Assembly: GCA_017303355.1 (NCBI GenBank)
Contig: JAFLCU010000004.1
Coordinates: 1-64,000, forward strand
Reading direction: 5' to 3'
Origin: Caulobacterales bacterium
GTDB taxonomy: Bacteria; Pseudomonadota; Alphaproteobacteria; Caulobacterales; Aquidulcibacteraceae
Length of the DNA stretch: 64,000 bases
Positions 26,326 through 35,839 of this stretch are shown here, piece after piece. Each line of letters begins with the position of its first letter. Position 1 is the stretch's first letter. The position numbers were made by a program, and so were the translations under genes. The notes under the pieces are model-generated. The model saw nothing but the letters and a program-made list of their open reading frames with translations. It had not been told where the DNA came from and searched no databases.

Positions 26326-27489
26326 ATGAGCGCTGAAGCCACGGAGACCACGGCGCCCGCACCCCCAGTGCGTGTCTTTAATCTGTTGCTGCGCCCGCAA
26401 ACCGAGTGGGACCATATCGCGGGCGAGCAAGCGACGACCCGCGGGCTCTATGTCGGCTACCTTGCGCCGCTAGCGCTGCTTGCGGGCATATGCGGCTTCG
26501 TCGGCGTGTCGGTGTTTGGCGCCTCGGCGCACGGCGTCAGTGTACGCGTGCCGATGTTGCTGGGCGCCACGGGGGCGGCGCTCAATGTGGTGCTGACGCT
26601 GCTTGGCGTCTTTGCGCTTGGTCTCATCATCAATCGTCTTGCGCCGTACTTGCGCTCCGCGCCCGATCAAATTCAAGCGCACAAGCTCGCCGTCTATTCG
26701 GCGACGCCGCTCTTCATCGCCGGCATATTCACGATCCACCCGGCGCTCGCTTGGCTCTCGCTGGTATGGCTCTACGCGCTTGTGCTTCTGTTTATGGGGC
26801 TGCCGCGCGTGATGAAGACGCCGGAGGAGCGCGAGATTGGCTTCTTCCTCGCGATGGTGGCGCTCTCCATGATCGTGTTCCTCGCCGTCGGCGGTTTGCG
26901 CAACGCCGCGCAACAACAGATCGGCAATCTCGCCCGCGCGCTAAACACAGAGCAACAGACGCCGGAAGCGTTGGCCGCGCCGGCGGCGGGGCGCGTAAGT
27001 CTGCCCGGCGGCGTGAGCGTCGATGCGGCGGCGTTCGAGCGCGTGGCGCGCGCGCAGGATGCACGCGGTGTGATGGCCGCCGACCCGGAGCGGCTGCAGG
27101 CGCAATTGCCAAGCTTGTTGCCCGGCGGCTTTGCGCTGGAGTCGGCCGAGAGCGAAGCAGTGGCCGGACTTTCGCAAGCGCAGGGACGCTATCGTAGTGG
27201 TGAAGCGCGCATGATCGTGACGATCGCGCATCTGCCTTCGATGGCGACGTTTGCCGCGACCGCGCAAGATGCACCGGCGCAAAGTGCGGCGGCCTATGCA
27301 CGCGCCACCAGTATTGACGGCCGCATCTTCCTTGAAGAGGCCGGCGAGGGCGATGCGACCGCGCTCTATGCGGTGGTCGGGCGCGGCGTTTCTCTGAGCG
27401 CGCGCGGCGAGGGCATAACGGTCGACCAAGCACGCGCAGCAGTGGAGACGATCTCAGTCCAGCGCCTCGAGAACGAATTCCGAAGCTAG
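26326..27489 (+). CDS. YIP1-family membrane protein with long C-terminal extension
   Basis: Protein of 387 residues. Residues about 15-200 are a Yip1 domain paralogous to the gene before (FNLLLRPQTEWDHIAGEQAT, then five helices ending near FLAVGGLRNAAQQQ). The remaining 185 residues are hydrophilic and probably soluble, on one side of the membrane, with a short alpha-helical linker and a mixed alpha/beta region (QAQGRYRSGEARMIVTIAHL). I do not recognise this extension. It ends sharing four bases (CTAG, 27486-27489) with the convergent AsmA gene. Confidence 0.82.
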   Translation: MSAEATETTAPAPPVRVFNLLLRPQTEWDHIAGEQATTRGLYVGYLAPLALLAGICGFVGVSVFGASAHGVSVRVPMLLGATGAALNVVLTLLGVFALGLIINRLAPYLRSAPDQIQAHKLAVYSATPLFIAGIFTIHPALAWLSLVWLYALVLLFMGLPRVMKTPEEREIGFFLAMVALSMIVFLAVGGLRNAAQQQIGNLARALNTEQQTPEALAAPAAGRVSLPGGVSVDAAAFERVARAQDARGVMAADPERLQAQLPSLLPGGFALESAESEAVAGLSQAQGRYRSGEARMIVTIAHLPSMATFAATAQDAPAQSAAAYARATSIDGRIFLEEAGEGDATALYAVVGRGVSLSARGEGITVDQARAAVETISVQRLENEFRS

Positions 27490-29546
27490 CCGCGTTCCGG
27501 CGCGGCGTTGCGACGGCCGGCGAGCAATTGCGCGCAATTGGCGTCCTCGGCGAGGCCGGCGTCGACGAAGGGCAGAATGGCCGCGATCGGCGCGACGAGC
27601 GTGGCGAGCAACGCCGAAAGCCCGCCTTGATCCAACGCGTCTTCCGCTTCAACGCCCACGCGCGGCTGGCGCAAGCGCCCCTCGATTGAGATTGGCGCGG
27701 CGACGCGGATGAGACGGATTTCCTTCGGCTCGCCTTGAATGTTCAAGTCCATCGTTTCGTTGCGCAGGTTCACGGTTCCGCCGCCACCGATCAGCACCGT
27801 TTCAGTGTCGATCACGAATGTTCGCGAGCGGGCGATGCCGTTCGTCACCGTAAAGCTAGCGACGCCGCATCGTATGGCGATCTGGCTTTGGTCGTCGCTC
27901 AGCAACAGCCCGAGCCCGCGCGTGACATTGATGCCGGTGAGCTCGGCGAAAGCTTCGCGCACCTCGCCGGACGGCGTGACCAGCACCACCTCGCCATTGG
28001 CGTTGGCGGCCGCTTCGCGCACCGAGGCGCCTGTACCGCTGAGCCGCGCGCGTCCGACCAGCGCGCCCGTGACTGGCGGCTCGCCGCTGAACGCGAGGAT
28101 TGATTCCAGTCGCGCGTCGCGCAAGCGCATGTCGATATCGACGCGCGGCGTTTCCTGGCGCGCATTGATGGAAGCCGCGCCGCCAAGACGGCCTTGGCGC
28201 AATTCCAGCTGTAGCGGGTCGAGCCGCAGCAGGCCGTTGTCGAGGTTGACATCGACGCTGAGGCCGCGCAGCGGGAAGCGATCGCTGCGCACACGTGTCG
28301 CGCGATAGGAGACGCGCGCATCCATGTTGCGCACGCGGCTGATGTCGAGGCGCGCGTCGGGCAGGATGCGGCCTTGCGCTTCGAGTTGCGCCGCGACCGC
28401 GCGCTGTTCGGGCGACGCGGTTTCGCGCGTCGATGGCGCGCCGCCGAGCACGGCGAGCAAATCGTCAAAATCGAGCGCGTTCGAACGGAAATCGCCATCG
28501 AGGAAGAGGCGGTCATTGCGCTGACGGGTGGCGGTGAAGGCGCCCTGCAAGTCGCTGTCGCCGACGCGGCCTTGCAGGTTGGGCATGCCGTAGCGCTGGC
28601 CGTTGCGTTCGACGCGGCCGGTGAGGTTGTAGGGGGGCGTGTTCGGCAGGGCGAGGCCGATGAGCGGATAGAGGTCAGCCAGATCGGAGCCGCGCGCGCG
28701 AATGTCCGCGCCCCAGACGCCAAAATCGAACGGGCGATTGATCGCGCCCGCGGCCTCGATGTGGGTGGCGCCGGCATGAACCTCGGCGACGAAATTGTAT
28801 GGGCGATCGCGGCGCACATTGAGCAGCGGCGCGCCGCTCAATTCGATCGTGAACGGGCGGCGATTGATGCGGCCTTCGCCGTTGAGTTCGAACCGGCCGG
28901 GATTGCGGGCGTCGGCGCTTTCTTGCGTGGTGAAGGTCGCGTCGAGCACCAAATTGCGCTTGTCGTCCTGAAATTCGACCCGGCCATTGCGCAGCGCGAA
29001 CTCGCGGATGGCGGGCAGATTGAATTGACGGCCGCGGCCGGCGTTCGGGCCTGCCGACCAATTCGAGTCGCCTTCAGCGCTGCGATAGAGCGCGACATTG
29101 GCGCCATCGAGATCGAGACGCACGATGTCGAAGCGGCCGACAAAGAGTGGCAACAAGCGTACGGAGACCTCCGCGTTCTGTACCTCGGCAAACGCGCCGC
29201 GCCCACGGAAGCGCGCGGGATTGCCGATGCTGAGGCCTTGCACGTTGGCCTCTGGCGTCCACGACCACGGATTCACGTCGAGATCGCCGCGAATGACGAT
29301 CTCGCGGCCGGTCGCGGCGGAGGCGAAGCGCCCGATGGGGCCGCGCAACGCGTTCCAATCAGCGAAGGTGAGAAAGAGAACCAGCGTCAGCGCCAGCGCG
29401 CCGAAAATACCGCCGGCCCACATGCCGATGCGCGGCCACGGCGCGGCGCGAAGTCTGCCACGTACGTGCGCGCCGAAGCGCTTGAGCAACGCGCCCGCGC
29501 GTGTCGCCGCGCTCTTTAAGCGCGAGGTGAGGGTGTTCAAAGACAA
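27486..29546 (-). CDS. AsmA-family protein (bridge-like lipid transport superfamily)
   Basis: Large envelope protein of 686 residues with one N-terminal membrane helix (GMWAGGIFGALALTLVLFLTF, about residues 41-61) and a long periplasmic beta-rich region. The N-terminal AsmA domain is recognisable from ATGREIVIRGDLDVNPWSW and VQGLSIGNPARFRG; the C-terminal part has NARQETPRVDIDMRLRDARL and NGIARSRTFVIDTE typical of AsmA/DUF3971 repeats. AsmA-like proteins help maintain the outer membrane, probably by carrying phospholipids. The start is a TTG at 29546 with only a weak ribosome-binding site; no in-frame ATG lies before the membrane helix. Confidence 0.9.
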   Translation of the reverse strand: MSLNTLTSRLKSAATRAGALLKRFGAHVRGRLRAAPWPRIGMWAGGIFGALALTLVLFLTFADWNALRGPIGRFASAATGREIVIRGDLDVNPWSWTPEANVQGLSIGNPARFRGRGAFAEVQNAEVSVRLLPLFVGRFDIVRLDLDGANVALYRSAEGDSNWSAGPNAGRGRQFNLPAIREFALRNGRVEFQDDKRNLVLDATFTTQESADARNPGRFELNGEGRINRRPFTIELSGAPLLNVRRDRPYNFVAEVHAGATHIEAAGAINRPFDFGVWGADIRARGSDLADLYPLIGLALPNTPPYNLTGRVERNGQRYGMPNLQGRVGDSDLQGAFTATRQRNDRLFLDGDFRSNALDFDDLLAVLGGAPSTRETASPEQRAVAAQLEAQGRILPDARLDISRVRNMDARVSYRATRVRSDRFPLRGLSVDVNLDNGLLRLDPLQLELRQGRLGGAASINARQETPRVDIDMRLRDARLESILAFSGEPPVTGALVGRARLSGTGASVREAAANANGEVVLVTPSGEVREAFAELTGINVTRGLGLLLSDDQSQIAIRCGVASFTVTNGIARSRTFVIDTETVLIGGGGTVNLRNETMDLNIQGEPKEIRLIRVAAPISIEGRLRQPRVGVEAEDALDQGGLSALLATLVAPIAAILPFVDAGLAEDANCAQLLAGRRNAAPERG

Positions 29547-29758
29547 GGCGTTGTTCCGGTTCGATTTTTGAACGCGTGGTGTAAAATCGAGTTCCGGCGG
29601 CGCGGTGATCGGCGCTCAAGCTTGATTTCGCGCAACATTCGCGTTTTGCGCGCGTGCGATGTATCAAACGCCATCCTTCGCCGTGACCCGAACGGCGCGA
29701 GCGTGCGAAGGCGCAACCCCGCTTGGTCAAATGCATCGGTTCCTTTTGGAGAACCGCC

Positions 29759-30052
29759 ATGACAGCAAAACGCAACGGCGCGCGTCAGACGCCGGATTTA
29801 CTCGCTCCGTTGAATGCAAGGTCGTTCGCGGCTTCACAGCGCCTCGCGTTGGAAGGGGCGCGCTTCTGGGCGCGGCGCATGCACGCGTACGCGGATCAGA
29901 TGGAGGCGTTGTTCAGATGCACGTCCGCCGACGATCTGATGAAGGCGCAGCGCGGCTTCATCGACCGCATGCAGCAGGACTATGCCGAGGAGAGCGCGGC
30001 GTTCACGCAATTGCTGTCGACGAGCGGCGAAGACAAATCGCCGGAAGCTTAG
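29759..30052 (+). CDS. Phasin-like small protein
   Basis: Hydrophilic helical protein of 97 residues. The pattern ARFWARRMHAYADQMEAL, then CTSADDLMKAQRGFIDRMQQ and DYAEESAAFTQLL matches phasin-domain proteins, which coat polyhydroxyalkanoate granules. The start at ATG 29759 follows TTTGGAGA at about nine bases. The window also holds phaR and phaA (62-64 kb), so polymer storage is plausible for the organism. The gene is separate from them and converges on rpoH. A general stress or membrane-associated role for this small phasin-like type is also possible. Confidence 0.65.
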   Translation: MTAKRNGARQTPDLLAPLNARSFAASQRLALEGARFWARRMHAYADQMEALFRCTSADDLMKAQRGFIDRMQQDYAEESAAFTQLLSTSGEDKSPEA

Positions 30053-30071
30053 CGTAAAACTCGAACGCTGC

Positions 30072-30117
30072 CCCTCGTCATTCCGGGATTGCGAAGCGAT
30101 ACCCGGAACGACGAGGG
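30072..30117. repeat. CCCTCGTCATTCCGGG inverted repeat between convergent genes
   Basis: Arms CCCTCGTC..TCCGGG (from 30072) and CCCGGA..GACGAGGG (to 30117) around a loop containing GCGAAGC. It is the only content of the gap between the phasin-like gene and rpoH. This form of palindrome recurs in many alphaproteobacterial genomes (known pattern). It may act as a two-way transcription barrier. Confidence 0.75.
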
Positions 30118-30127
30118 ATGCGAGACC

Positions 30128-31042
30128 TTAAGCGCCAGCTTCCGCCAGCAAGCCGCGATCGGCGGCGACTTTCTTCATCGCCTTTTGCAGCTTCTCGAAC
30201 GCGCGCACCTCGATTTGGCGCACGCGCTCGCGGCTGACGCCGTATTCCTTGGAGAGGTCTTCCAGGGTCGCCGGCTCATCCTTCAAGCGGCGCTCCTGGA
30301 TGATGTGGCGCTCGCGATCGTTCAGTTCGCCCATGGCCTCTTGCAGCAAGCTCATCCGCGCGTCGAATTCCTCGGTTTCGGCGAGGCGCGTTTCCTGCGT
30401 GCCTTCGGCTTGGTCGTCGGCGAGCCAATCCATCCATTCGCTGTCGCCTTCGCCGCCGGCGCCGCCGATCGGAGCGTTGAGCGAGGCGTCGCCGCCGCCG
30501 CTCATGCGCCGGTTCATGGAAACGACCTCTTCTTCCGTCACCGCGAGCTTGTGGGCGATGGAGGCGACGTGCTCGGGTTTCAGGTCGCCCTCTTCGAGCG
30601 CGGCCATCTCGCCCTTCATGCGGCGGAGATTGAAGAACAGCTTCTTCTGCGCGGCGGTGGTGCCCATTTTCACGAGCGACCACGAGCGCAGGATGTATTC
30701 CTGGATCGAAGCGCGGATCCACCACATGGCGTAGGTGGCGAGGCGGAAGCCCTTATCGGGATCGAATTTCTTGACGGCCTGCATCAAGCCGACATTGCCC
30801 TCGGAGATCACCTCGCCGATCGGCAGGCCGTAGCCGCGATAGCCCATCGCGATCTTGGCGACGAGGCGAAGGTGAGAGGTGACGAGCTTGTGCGCGGCTT
30901 GCGTGTCGCCGTGTTCCTGCCAGCTCTTCGCCAGCATGAATTCCTCCTCCTTCTGGAGCATCGGAAACTTCCGGATCTCGGAAAGATACCGTTGCAATCC
31001 TTGCTCAGGAGAGAGTGCGAGCGTCAGCGCGGTGGAAGCCAT
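30128..31042 (-). CDS. rpoH: Heat-shock sigma factor sigma-32
   Basis: Sigma-70-family factor that directs RNA polymerase to heat-shock promoters, 304 residues. Region 2 has RLVAKIAMGYRGYGLPIGEV and FRLATYAMWWIRASIQEYIL; the RpoH-specific box is QKKLFFNLR just after it; region 4.2 ends with YGVSRERVRQIEVRAFEKL. A Gly/Asp/Glu-rich stretch (SGGGDASLNAPIGGAGGEG) lies between regions 3 and 4. The 285 bases upstream hold no gene; only an isolated TATATT was seen there and no convincing promoter. In related bacteria rpoH is controlled by its own product and by translation. Confidence 0.96.
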   Translation of the reverse strand: MASTALTLALSPEQGLQRYLSEIRKFPMLQKEEEFMLAKSWQEHGDTQAAHKLVTSHLRLVAKIAMGYRGYGLPIGEVISEGNVGLMQAVKKFDPDKGFRLATYAMWWIRASIQEYILRSWSLVKMGTTAAQKKLFFNLRRMKGEMAALEEGDLKPEHVASIAHKLAVTEEEVVSMNRRMSGGGDASLNAPIGGAGGEGDSEWMDWLADDQAEGTQETRLAETEEFDARMSLLQEAMGELNDRERHIIQERRLKDEPATLEDLSKEYGVSRERVRQIEVRAFEKLQKAMKKVAADRGLLAEAGA

Positions 31043-31327
31043 AATGTGTAGAACCCCTCATTGCGACGGGCGATCGGGTCTATCTCTCATACGCTCGAGA
31101 GGGCGGCCCGGTTGCCGTCACGCTTGCTAATATAGGGAGCGGTTCAAGACTTTGCCGGAACGGCGGCGCCTTGCCTAAATCGGTCGAGCAACGCCCCACT
31201 TGACTTGGAACATATCAAGAACCCGATGATTCGGCAAATGAAATGAAATCAATCCCTAGAATCGGGACCGTGAACATTCGCGAACCACCCCATAGGGGTT
31301 GATTCGCTCCCGCCGCGGCGGGGTGGG

Positions 31328-31606
31328 TCAGCGGCGCACAGGCGCGTGCTGAAACGTCTCGGCCAACGCCCAAAGCGCCAGCCCCGCCGTCAATCCGGCT
31401 AGGCCCCAGCGGGTCGCCATGTCGAAGCTGGACAGGAACACTTGGTGCTGGGAGTCGGCGATGTTCATCCACACCGCGTGGACGCGGCCGTCGCCTGGAT
31501 CGGCCATGCGCGGCAGCGTGTTGAACATGCGCACCTCGTTCAGCGTGAACAGCAACAGCCCCGCCAGAGCCGCGAGCACGCGCTCGACGTCCGCTAACAT
31601 CTTCAT
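31328..31606 (-). CDS. Hypothetical small protein with two membrane helices
   Basis: Protein of 92 residues that I do not recognise. Two hydrophobic segments are visible: VLAALAGLLLF near the N-terminus and GLAGLTAGLALWALAETF near the C-terminus, joined by a polar loop with MADPGDGRVHAVW. ATG 31606 is preceded by GGCGGAA at about six bases; ATG 31600 is an alternative. It lies between rluD and rpoH on the same strand, about 90 bases downstream of rluD and perhaps on its transcript. Confidence 0.6.
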   Translation of the reverse strand: MKMLADVERVLAALAGLLLFTLNEVRMFNTLPRMADPGDGRVHAVWMNIADSQHQVFLSSFDMATRWGLAGLTAGLALWALAETFQHAPVRR

Positions 31607-31694
31607 GAAATTCCGCCCGAACCTTACCGCGCGCCCAGAATAGCGCGCCTCGCGATCCGGCCGCAAAGCGAAGCCGCATGTTCCGCGCTGGAAC

Positions 31695-32726
31695 TCAGAG
31701 CTTGCGCAGGATCGTGAGCAACTCGGCCATGTCGGCGGGCAATGCGCTTTCGAAGCGAAGCTCTTCGCCCGTCACCGGATGGACGAAACCCAACACCGCC
31801 GCGTGCAACGCCTGGCGCGGGAACGCGGCCACCGCGTCGGCGGCTTCGTCGGCGTGCGGGCCTTCGGTTTTGAACGCGCGCTGCTTGCCATAGAGCGGGT
31901 CGCCGATCAGCGGGCAGCCGAGATGCGTGAGGTGGGCGCGGATTTGGTGGGTGCGGCCGGTGTGCAGACGGCACTCCAGCAAGGCGGCGGCGGGTTGGCC
32001 GATTGAGGCGCCGGCTTGCTGGCCGTAGGTCTCGATCGTCCAGTATTGCGTGATCGCAAGCTTGCCGGCTTCCGTGTTCGGATCGCGCGCGACCACGTAT
32101 TTGCGCCGATCCTCGTTGGAGCGCACGAGGCGGTTTTCGATCGTCGCCACGCGCTCCTTCGGCGCGCCGCGCGTGACCGCGTAATAGACGCGCTCGAGAT
32201 CATGCTTGGCGAAGAGCTTGGCGAGGCCGTGGTGGGCCGCGTCGTGCTTGGCGACGACGACAAGCCCGGTCGTGTCCTTATCGATGCGGTGCACGATGCC
32301 GGGGCGCGCGACGCCGCCGATGCCGGAGAGGCTCTCGCCACAATGCGCCAGCAGCGCGTTCACGAGCGTGCCGCGCATCGAGCCGGGCGCCGGGTGCATG
32401 GCCATGCCGCTGGCTTTGTCGATGACGATCAAATGCGCGTCCTCGAACACGACATTGATCGGCAGCGTTTCAGGTTGCGGCGCGGCCGGCTCCGGGGGCG
32501 GCAGGATGAGCTCATACCGGCCGCCGGCGCGCGGCTTGTCCTTGGCGTGCGTCACCGGCGCGCCGTCGACGCTGAGTTTACCGGCGCCGATCAATCCCTG
32601 CACCCGCGAGCGCGAGAGATCAGGCCAGAGTTTCCCCAGCCACGCATCGACGCGATCGCCGGCGTCGGCGGGCGCGATCGCCTCGCGCAACTCGCCAGTC
32701 TCCAAATCTTCGTCTTGGTCGGACAT
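31695..32726 (-). CDS. rluD: RluA-family ribosomal RNA pseudouridine synthase (RluD-like)
   Basis: Converts uridines of 23S rRNA to pseudouridine, 343 residues. An N-terminal S4 RNA-binding domain ([31 protein letters not shown]) precedes the catalytic domain, where Asp149 lies in [17 protein letters not shown]. The motif [23 protein letters not shown] is also present. Domain layout and size fit RluD more than the S4-less RluA. A strong GGAGGGG ribosome-binding site lies upstream of ATG 32726. It is divergent from the nuclease-fold gene at 32801. Confidence 0.92.
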   Translation of the reverse strand: MSDQDEDLETGELREAIAPADAGDRVDAWLGKLWPDLSRSRVQGLIGAGKLSVDGAPVTHAKDKPRAGGRYELILPPPEPAAPQPETLPINVVFEDAHLIVIDKASGMAMHPAPGSMRGTLVNALLAHCGESLSGIGGVARPGIVHRIDKDTTGLVVVAKHDAAHHGLAKLFAKHDLERVYYAVTRGAPKERVATIENRLVRSNEDRRKYVVARDPNTEAGKLAITQYWTIETYGQQAGASIGQPAAALLECRLHTGRTHQIRAHLTHLGCPLIGDPLYGKQRAFKTEGPHADEAADAVAAFPRQALHAAVLGFVHPVTGEELRFESALPADMAELLTILRKL

Positions 32727-32800
32727 TTGGCCCCTCCATAGCGACTTGCGTGGCCGGAGCTAGTCCCCATAGTGCGTGCGGGAGGACGCGGGATACGCCG

Positions 32801-33838
32801 ATGAAGCGGGCGCTGATCATATTGGCCGTGCTGGTCGCGGCGGCGGCGCTTTATGTGGGCGCCTTCCTGACCGTGAATCACCAAGTCTCCGCCGAGGTCG
32901 CCGATCTCGAGCGTAAGCCGGCCGCTGAGCTCAGCGAAGCGGGCGACGCCTTGGACATTCTGATCTGGAACGTCGGCTATGGCGGGCTGGGCGCCGGCAG
33001 CGATTTCGTCTCCGATGGCGGCGAGCATTTGTTTCCGCCGTCGCGGCGCGCGGTGCGCGAGAACGTGGCCGGCATCGAAGCGTTTCTGGCGACGCAGAAC
33101 GACGCCGACGTCGTCATCATGCAGGAGACCGCCGGCGCCGGGCCGGTGAATTATTGGGTCGATGTGCGCGGGCGTGCTGAGCACGTGCTGCGCGATCGTG
33201 ACAACACCTTCTTCTCCGATTTCAAAACGCGCCTGCTGCCGTGGCCTTTGCACTTGGAGCATGGGCAGGCGCTTTATGCACGTGTTGCCGTGCAGGGCGC
33301 CGACGTGGTTGCGCTGCCGGCGGAGGACAGCGGCTTTCTCGGCGTGCGCCGCCGCTATGCGTCGCCGCTTGTACGATTGGCCGGTGAAAAAAATTGGACC
33401 ATCGCCAGCGTGCATTTGGCCGCGTTCGATGAGGACGCCGCGGTGCGGACGCGGCAATTGCGCGAGCTGATGGCGTGGGCGCAAGCCGAGTATGAGAGTG
33501 GCCGGCGCGTCGTCATCGGCGGCGATTGGAATTTCCAATTGGCGGAAACAAATTTCCCCAACACCACCGACGCGCGTTTCCTGTTTTGGCTGTTTCCATT
33601 CCCGCAAGATGCGTTGCCGCCCGGCTGGCGGATCGCGGCGGACGCCAGCATCCCAAGCGTGCGCACGAATTACCAGGCTTACGTGCCCGGCGAAAACTAC
33701 GTGACGACCATTGACGGGTTCATCGTCTCGCCAAATGTCGCGGTCGAAAGCGTACACGGGTTCGACCTGGGCTTCGCCCACACGGATCACCAGCCCGTGC
33801 GCGTTCGCGTGCGGGCAATCGAAGAGGCTGCGGAATGA
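32801..33838 (+). CDS. Endonuclease/exonuclease/phosphatase-fold protein, membrane-anchored or secreted
   Basis: Metal-dependent phosphoesterase fold, 345 residues, with an uncleaved-anchor-like N-terminal helix (IILAVLVAAAALYVGAFL). The active-site set is readable: Asn in IWNVGYGG, Glu in VIMQETAG, His in IASVHLAAF, Asp/Asn in GGDWNFQL and the terminal Asp-His in HTDHQPVRV. Members cut DNA, RNA, phospholipids or phosphoinositides, so the substrate is open. ATGA at 33835-33838 couples it to the following phoD-like gene, suggesting joint action on extracytoplasmic phosphodiesters, perhaps for phosphate supply (inference; no pho box was identified). Confidence 0.88.
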   Translation: MKRALIILAVLVAAAALYVGAFLTVNHQVSAEVADLERKPAAELSEAGDALDILIWNVGYGGLGAGSDFVSDGGEHLFPPSRRAVRENVAGIEAFLATQNDADVVIMQETAGAGPVNYWVDVRGRAEHVLRDRDNTFFSDFKTRLLPWPLHLEHGQALYARVAVQGADVVALPAEDSGFLGVRRRYASPLVRLAGEKNWTIASVHLAAFDEDAAVRTRQLRELMAWAQAEYESGRRVVIGGDWNFQLAETNFPNTTDARFLFWLFPFPQDALPPGWRIAADASIPSVRTNYQAYVPGENYVTTIDGFIVSPNVAVESVHGFDLGFAHTDHQPVRVRVRAIEEAAE

Positions 33839-35694
33839 GCAAGCGGGGATGGACGCGCCGTGGGGCGTTGGCGGCAAGTGCGGCGGGAGCGGCGACAAGC
33901 GCGTGCGCGGCGCCAAGCATCGAGACGCCGCCCTATGAGGGCGACGTCGCGTTCAGTCATGGCGTCGCCTCCGGCGATCCCAAGCAAGATCGCGTCGTGA
34001 TCTGGACGCGGGTGACGCCGGCGAACGCGGGGCCCGTGCCGGTGCGCTGGATCGTGGCGCGCAATCGTGAACTCACCGATGTGGTGAAGTCGGGCGTGAT
34101 CGAGACCAGCGAAGCGCGCGACTATACGGTGAAGGCCGATGTCAGCGGCCTGCGCGCGGGCGCGCCGTATTTCTACGGCTTTCGCGCCGGCCAGGCGGAG
34201 AGCGTGATCGGACGCACGCGCACCTTGCCGCGCGGCGGCGTCGACGAAGCCAAGATCGCCGTGTTCTCCTGCGCCTCTTTCCCGCATGGGTTCTTCAACG
34301 CCTACGAGGCGCTCGCGCAGCGCGACGATGTCGATGTGATCGTGCACCTCGGCGATTACATCTACGAATACGGGCTTTCCGGTTATGGCGGCGAGGTCGC
34401 CATTCAATTGGGCCGCGTGCCGTCGCCGGAGGTGGAGTGCACGCGCATCGAGGATTATCGCGCGCGGCATGCGCAATATAAGCGCGAGGCGGAGCTGCAG
34501 GCCGTGCACGCCATGGCGCCGTGGATCGTGGTGTGGGACGACCACGAGACGGCGAACGACGCCTTCTCCACCGGCGCGCAGAACCATCAGGAAAACGAAG
34601 GCGATTGGGCCAACCGCAAGCGTGCGGCGCTGCAGGCCTATTACGAATGGATGCCGATCCGCGATCCCGAGCCCGGCCGCGCGTTCGAGGCGATCAATCG
34701 TTCGTTCCAGTTCGGCGACCTGTTCTCGCTGATCATGGTCGAGACGCGGTTGCTCGCGCGCAGCGAGCCGATCGATTACGCGTCGCACATGCCGATCGAG
34801 ATGCAGCGCTGGAATTTCACCAATCCAACAGCGCCCGTGGCGTTGCGCGCGCATGAGCCGGATGTGGCCGCGATGCAAGTGTTTCCCGCGATCTATGAGG
34901 CCGTGGGCGCCGAGACGCGGCCGGTGCTCGACTGGCGCCGTGCGCAAGGCCTGATCCCGCAAGCGCGCAATCTGCCGGCGGGCTTCTTCGTGGCGCCTGA
35001 CGTGAATGCGCTGAACGCGATGATTTCCGCGCCGGATCGGGCGTTGCTTGGCGCGCCGCAGGAACAATGGCTGTCGGGCGAGTTGGCGGGATCGGTGCGC
35101 GCGGGCGTGACGTGGCAAGTGCTGGGCAATCAGGTGCTGTTCGCGCCGCTCACCGCGCCTGATCTGTCGGCGGCGCCGCCGGCCCTGGCGCAAGCCTTGG
35201 AACCGCTGAGCCCGGGCGTGACGCAGCTTTTGAAGCTCACGCGCTTTGCCTTTCCGCTGAGCACGGATTCTTGGGACGGATATCCCGCGGTGCGCGCGCG
35301 CGTGATGGAGGCGATGCGCGCGGCGGGCGCCAACACGATTGTGCTGACCGGCGACACGCATATCGCATGGGCCAACGAAGTGTCGGACGCGCAAGGCCGC
35401 GTCGCGGTGGAGCTTGGCGCCACATCGGTGACCTCGCCGAGCGAGGCGGCGTATTTTTCGCCGTTCGGCGTCGATTTCGCCGCTGGCGTGCGTGCGCGTA
35501 ATCCGCACATCAAATTCACAGATCCGATGCATCATGGCTTTCTGCTGCTCTCGCTCTCGAAGCAGCAGGCGCTGGCCGAGTTCTTCTCGGTGTCGACGAT
35601 CACCAGCAAGGATTTCACCGTCGAGCGCACGGCCGTGTTCACGGTCGCGCCGGAAGCCGGGGCGGGGATCGGGGGGCTTGTGGCGGTGGAATAG
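33835..35694 (+). CDS. PhoD-family alkaline phosphatase/phosphodiesterase, Tat-exported
   Basis: Calcium/iron-dependent phosphatase of the PhoD family, 619 residues. The N-terminus has a twin-arginine signal (RGWTRRGALAASAAGAATS) ending near a cysteine (SACAAP), so export of the folded enzyme by Tat is expected. Family motifs follow in order: GVASGDPKQDRVVIWTRV (N-terminal PhoD domain), HLGDYIYEYG, VWDDHETANDAF and VLTGDTHIAWANEVSD. It overlaps the phosphoesterase-fold gene by four bases. A repeat-rich gap of 329 bases follows. PhoD enzymes release phosphate from mono- and diesters at the cell surface. Confidence 0.95.
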   Translation: MSKRGWTRRGALAASAAGAATSACAAPSIETPPYEGDVAFSHGVASGDPKQDRVVIWTRVTPANAGPVPVRWIVARNRELTDVVKSGVIETSEARDYTVKADVSGLRAGAPYFYGFRAGQAESVIGRTRTLPRGGVDEAKIAVFSCASFPHGFFNAYEALAQRDDVDVIVHLGDYIYEYGLSGYGGEVAIQLGRVPSPEVECTRIEDYRARHAQYKREAELQAVHAMAPWIVVWDDHETANDAFSTGAQNHQENEGDWANRKRAALQAYYEWMPIRDPEPGRAFEAINRSFQFGDLFSLIMVETRLLARSEPIDYASHMPIEMQRWNFTNPTAPVALRAHEPDVAAMQVFPAIYEAVGAETRPVLDWRRAQGLIPQARNLPAGFFVAPDVNALNAMISAPDRALLGAPQEQWLSGELAGSVRAGVTWQVLGNQVLFAPLTAPDLSAAPPALAQALEPLSPGVTQLLKLTRFAFPLSTDSWDGYPAVRARVMEAMRAAGANTIVLTGDTHIAWANEVSDAQGRVAVELGATSVTSPSEAAYFSPFGVDFAAGVRARNPHIKFTDPMHHGFLLLSLSKQQALAEFFSVSTITSKDFTVERTAVFTVAPEAGAGIGGLVAVE

Positions 35695-35717
35695 GACGCT
35701 GGCGCCCACGCGCCGCG

Positions 35718-35802
35718 CTTCGACAGGCTCAACGTGGCGCGAATGAGAGCGTGGCGGGCTGTTTGAAAATCACCGCGCCCGACCGGCGCCAGCCTGTCGA
35801 AG
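35718..35802. repeat. CTTCGACAGGCT / AGCCTGTCGAAG inverted pair
   Basis: CTTCGACAGGCT (35718-35729) and its exact complement AGCCTGTCGAAG (35791-35802) bracket about 60 bases. Each is flanked on the inner or outer side by GGCGC-type sequence. This 12-mer is a common dispersed palindrome half in alphaproteobacteria. It starts the repeat-dense gap after phoD. Confidence 0.7.
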
Positions 35803-35839
35803 GTGGCGTATCGCGCAAGCGTTCGTGAGTGGCCGTCTT

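Noticed and set aside
28374..29519. Long open frame opposite the AsmA gene
   Set aside because: High-GC antisense shadow: composition is Arg/Ala/Glu-rich without recognisable motifs, and the opposite strand has a clear AsmA protein.
31129..31134. TATATT (minus strand) as the rpoH promoter -10
   Set aside because: A CTTGAA lies too close upstream and no -35 at normal spacing was found; support too weak to annotate.
33787..35709. 640-codon open frame opposite phoD
   Set aside because: Arg/His-rich low-information translation; phoD motifs on the plus strand are unambiguous.
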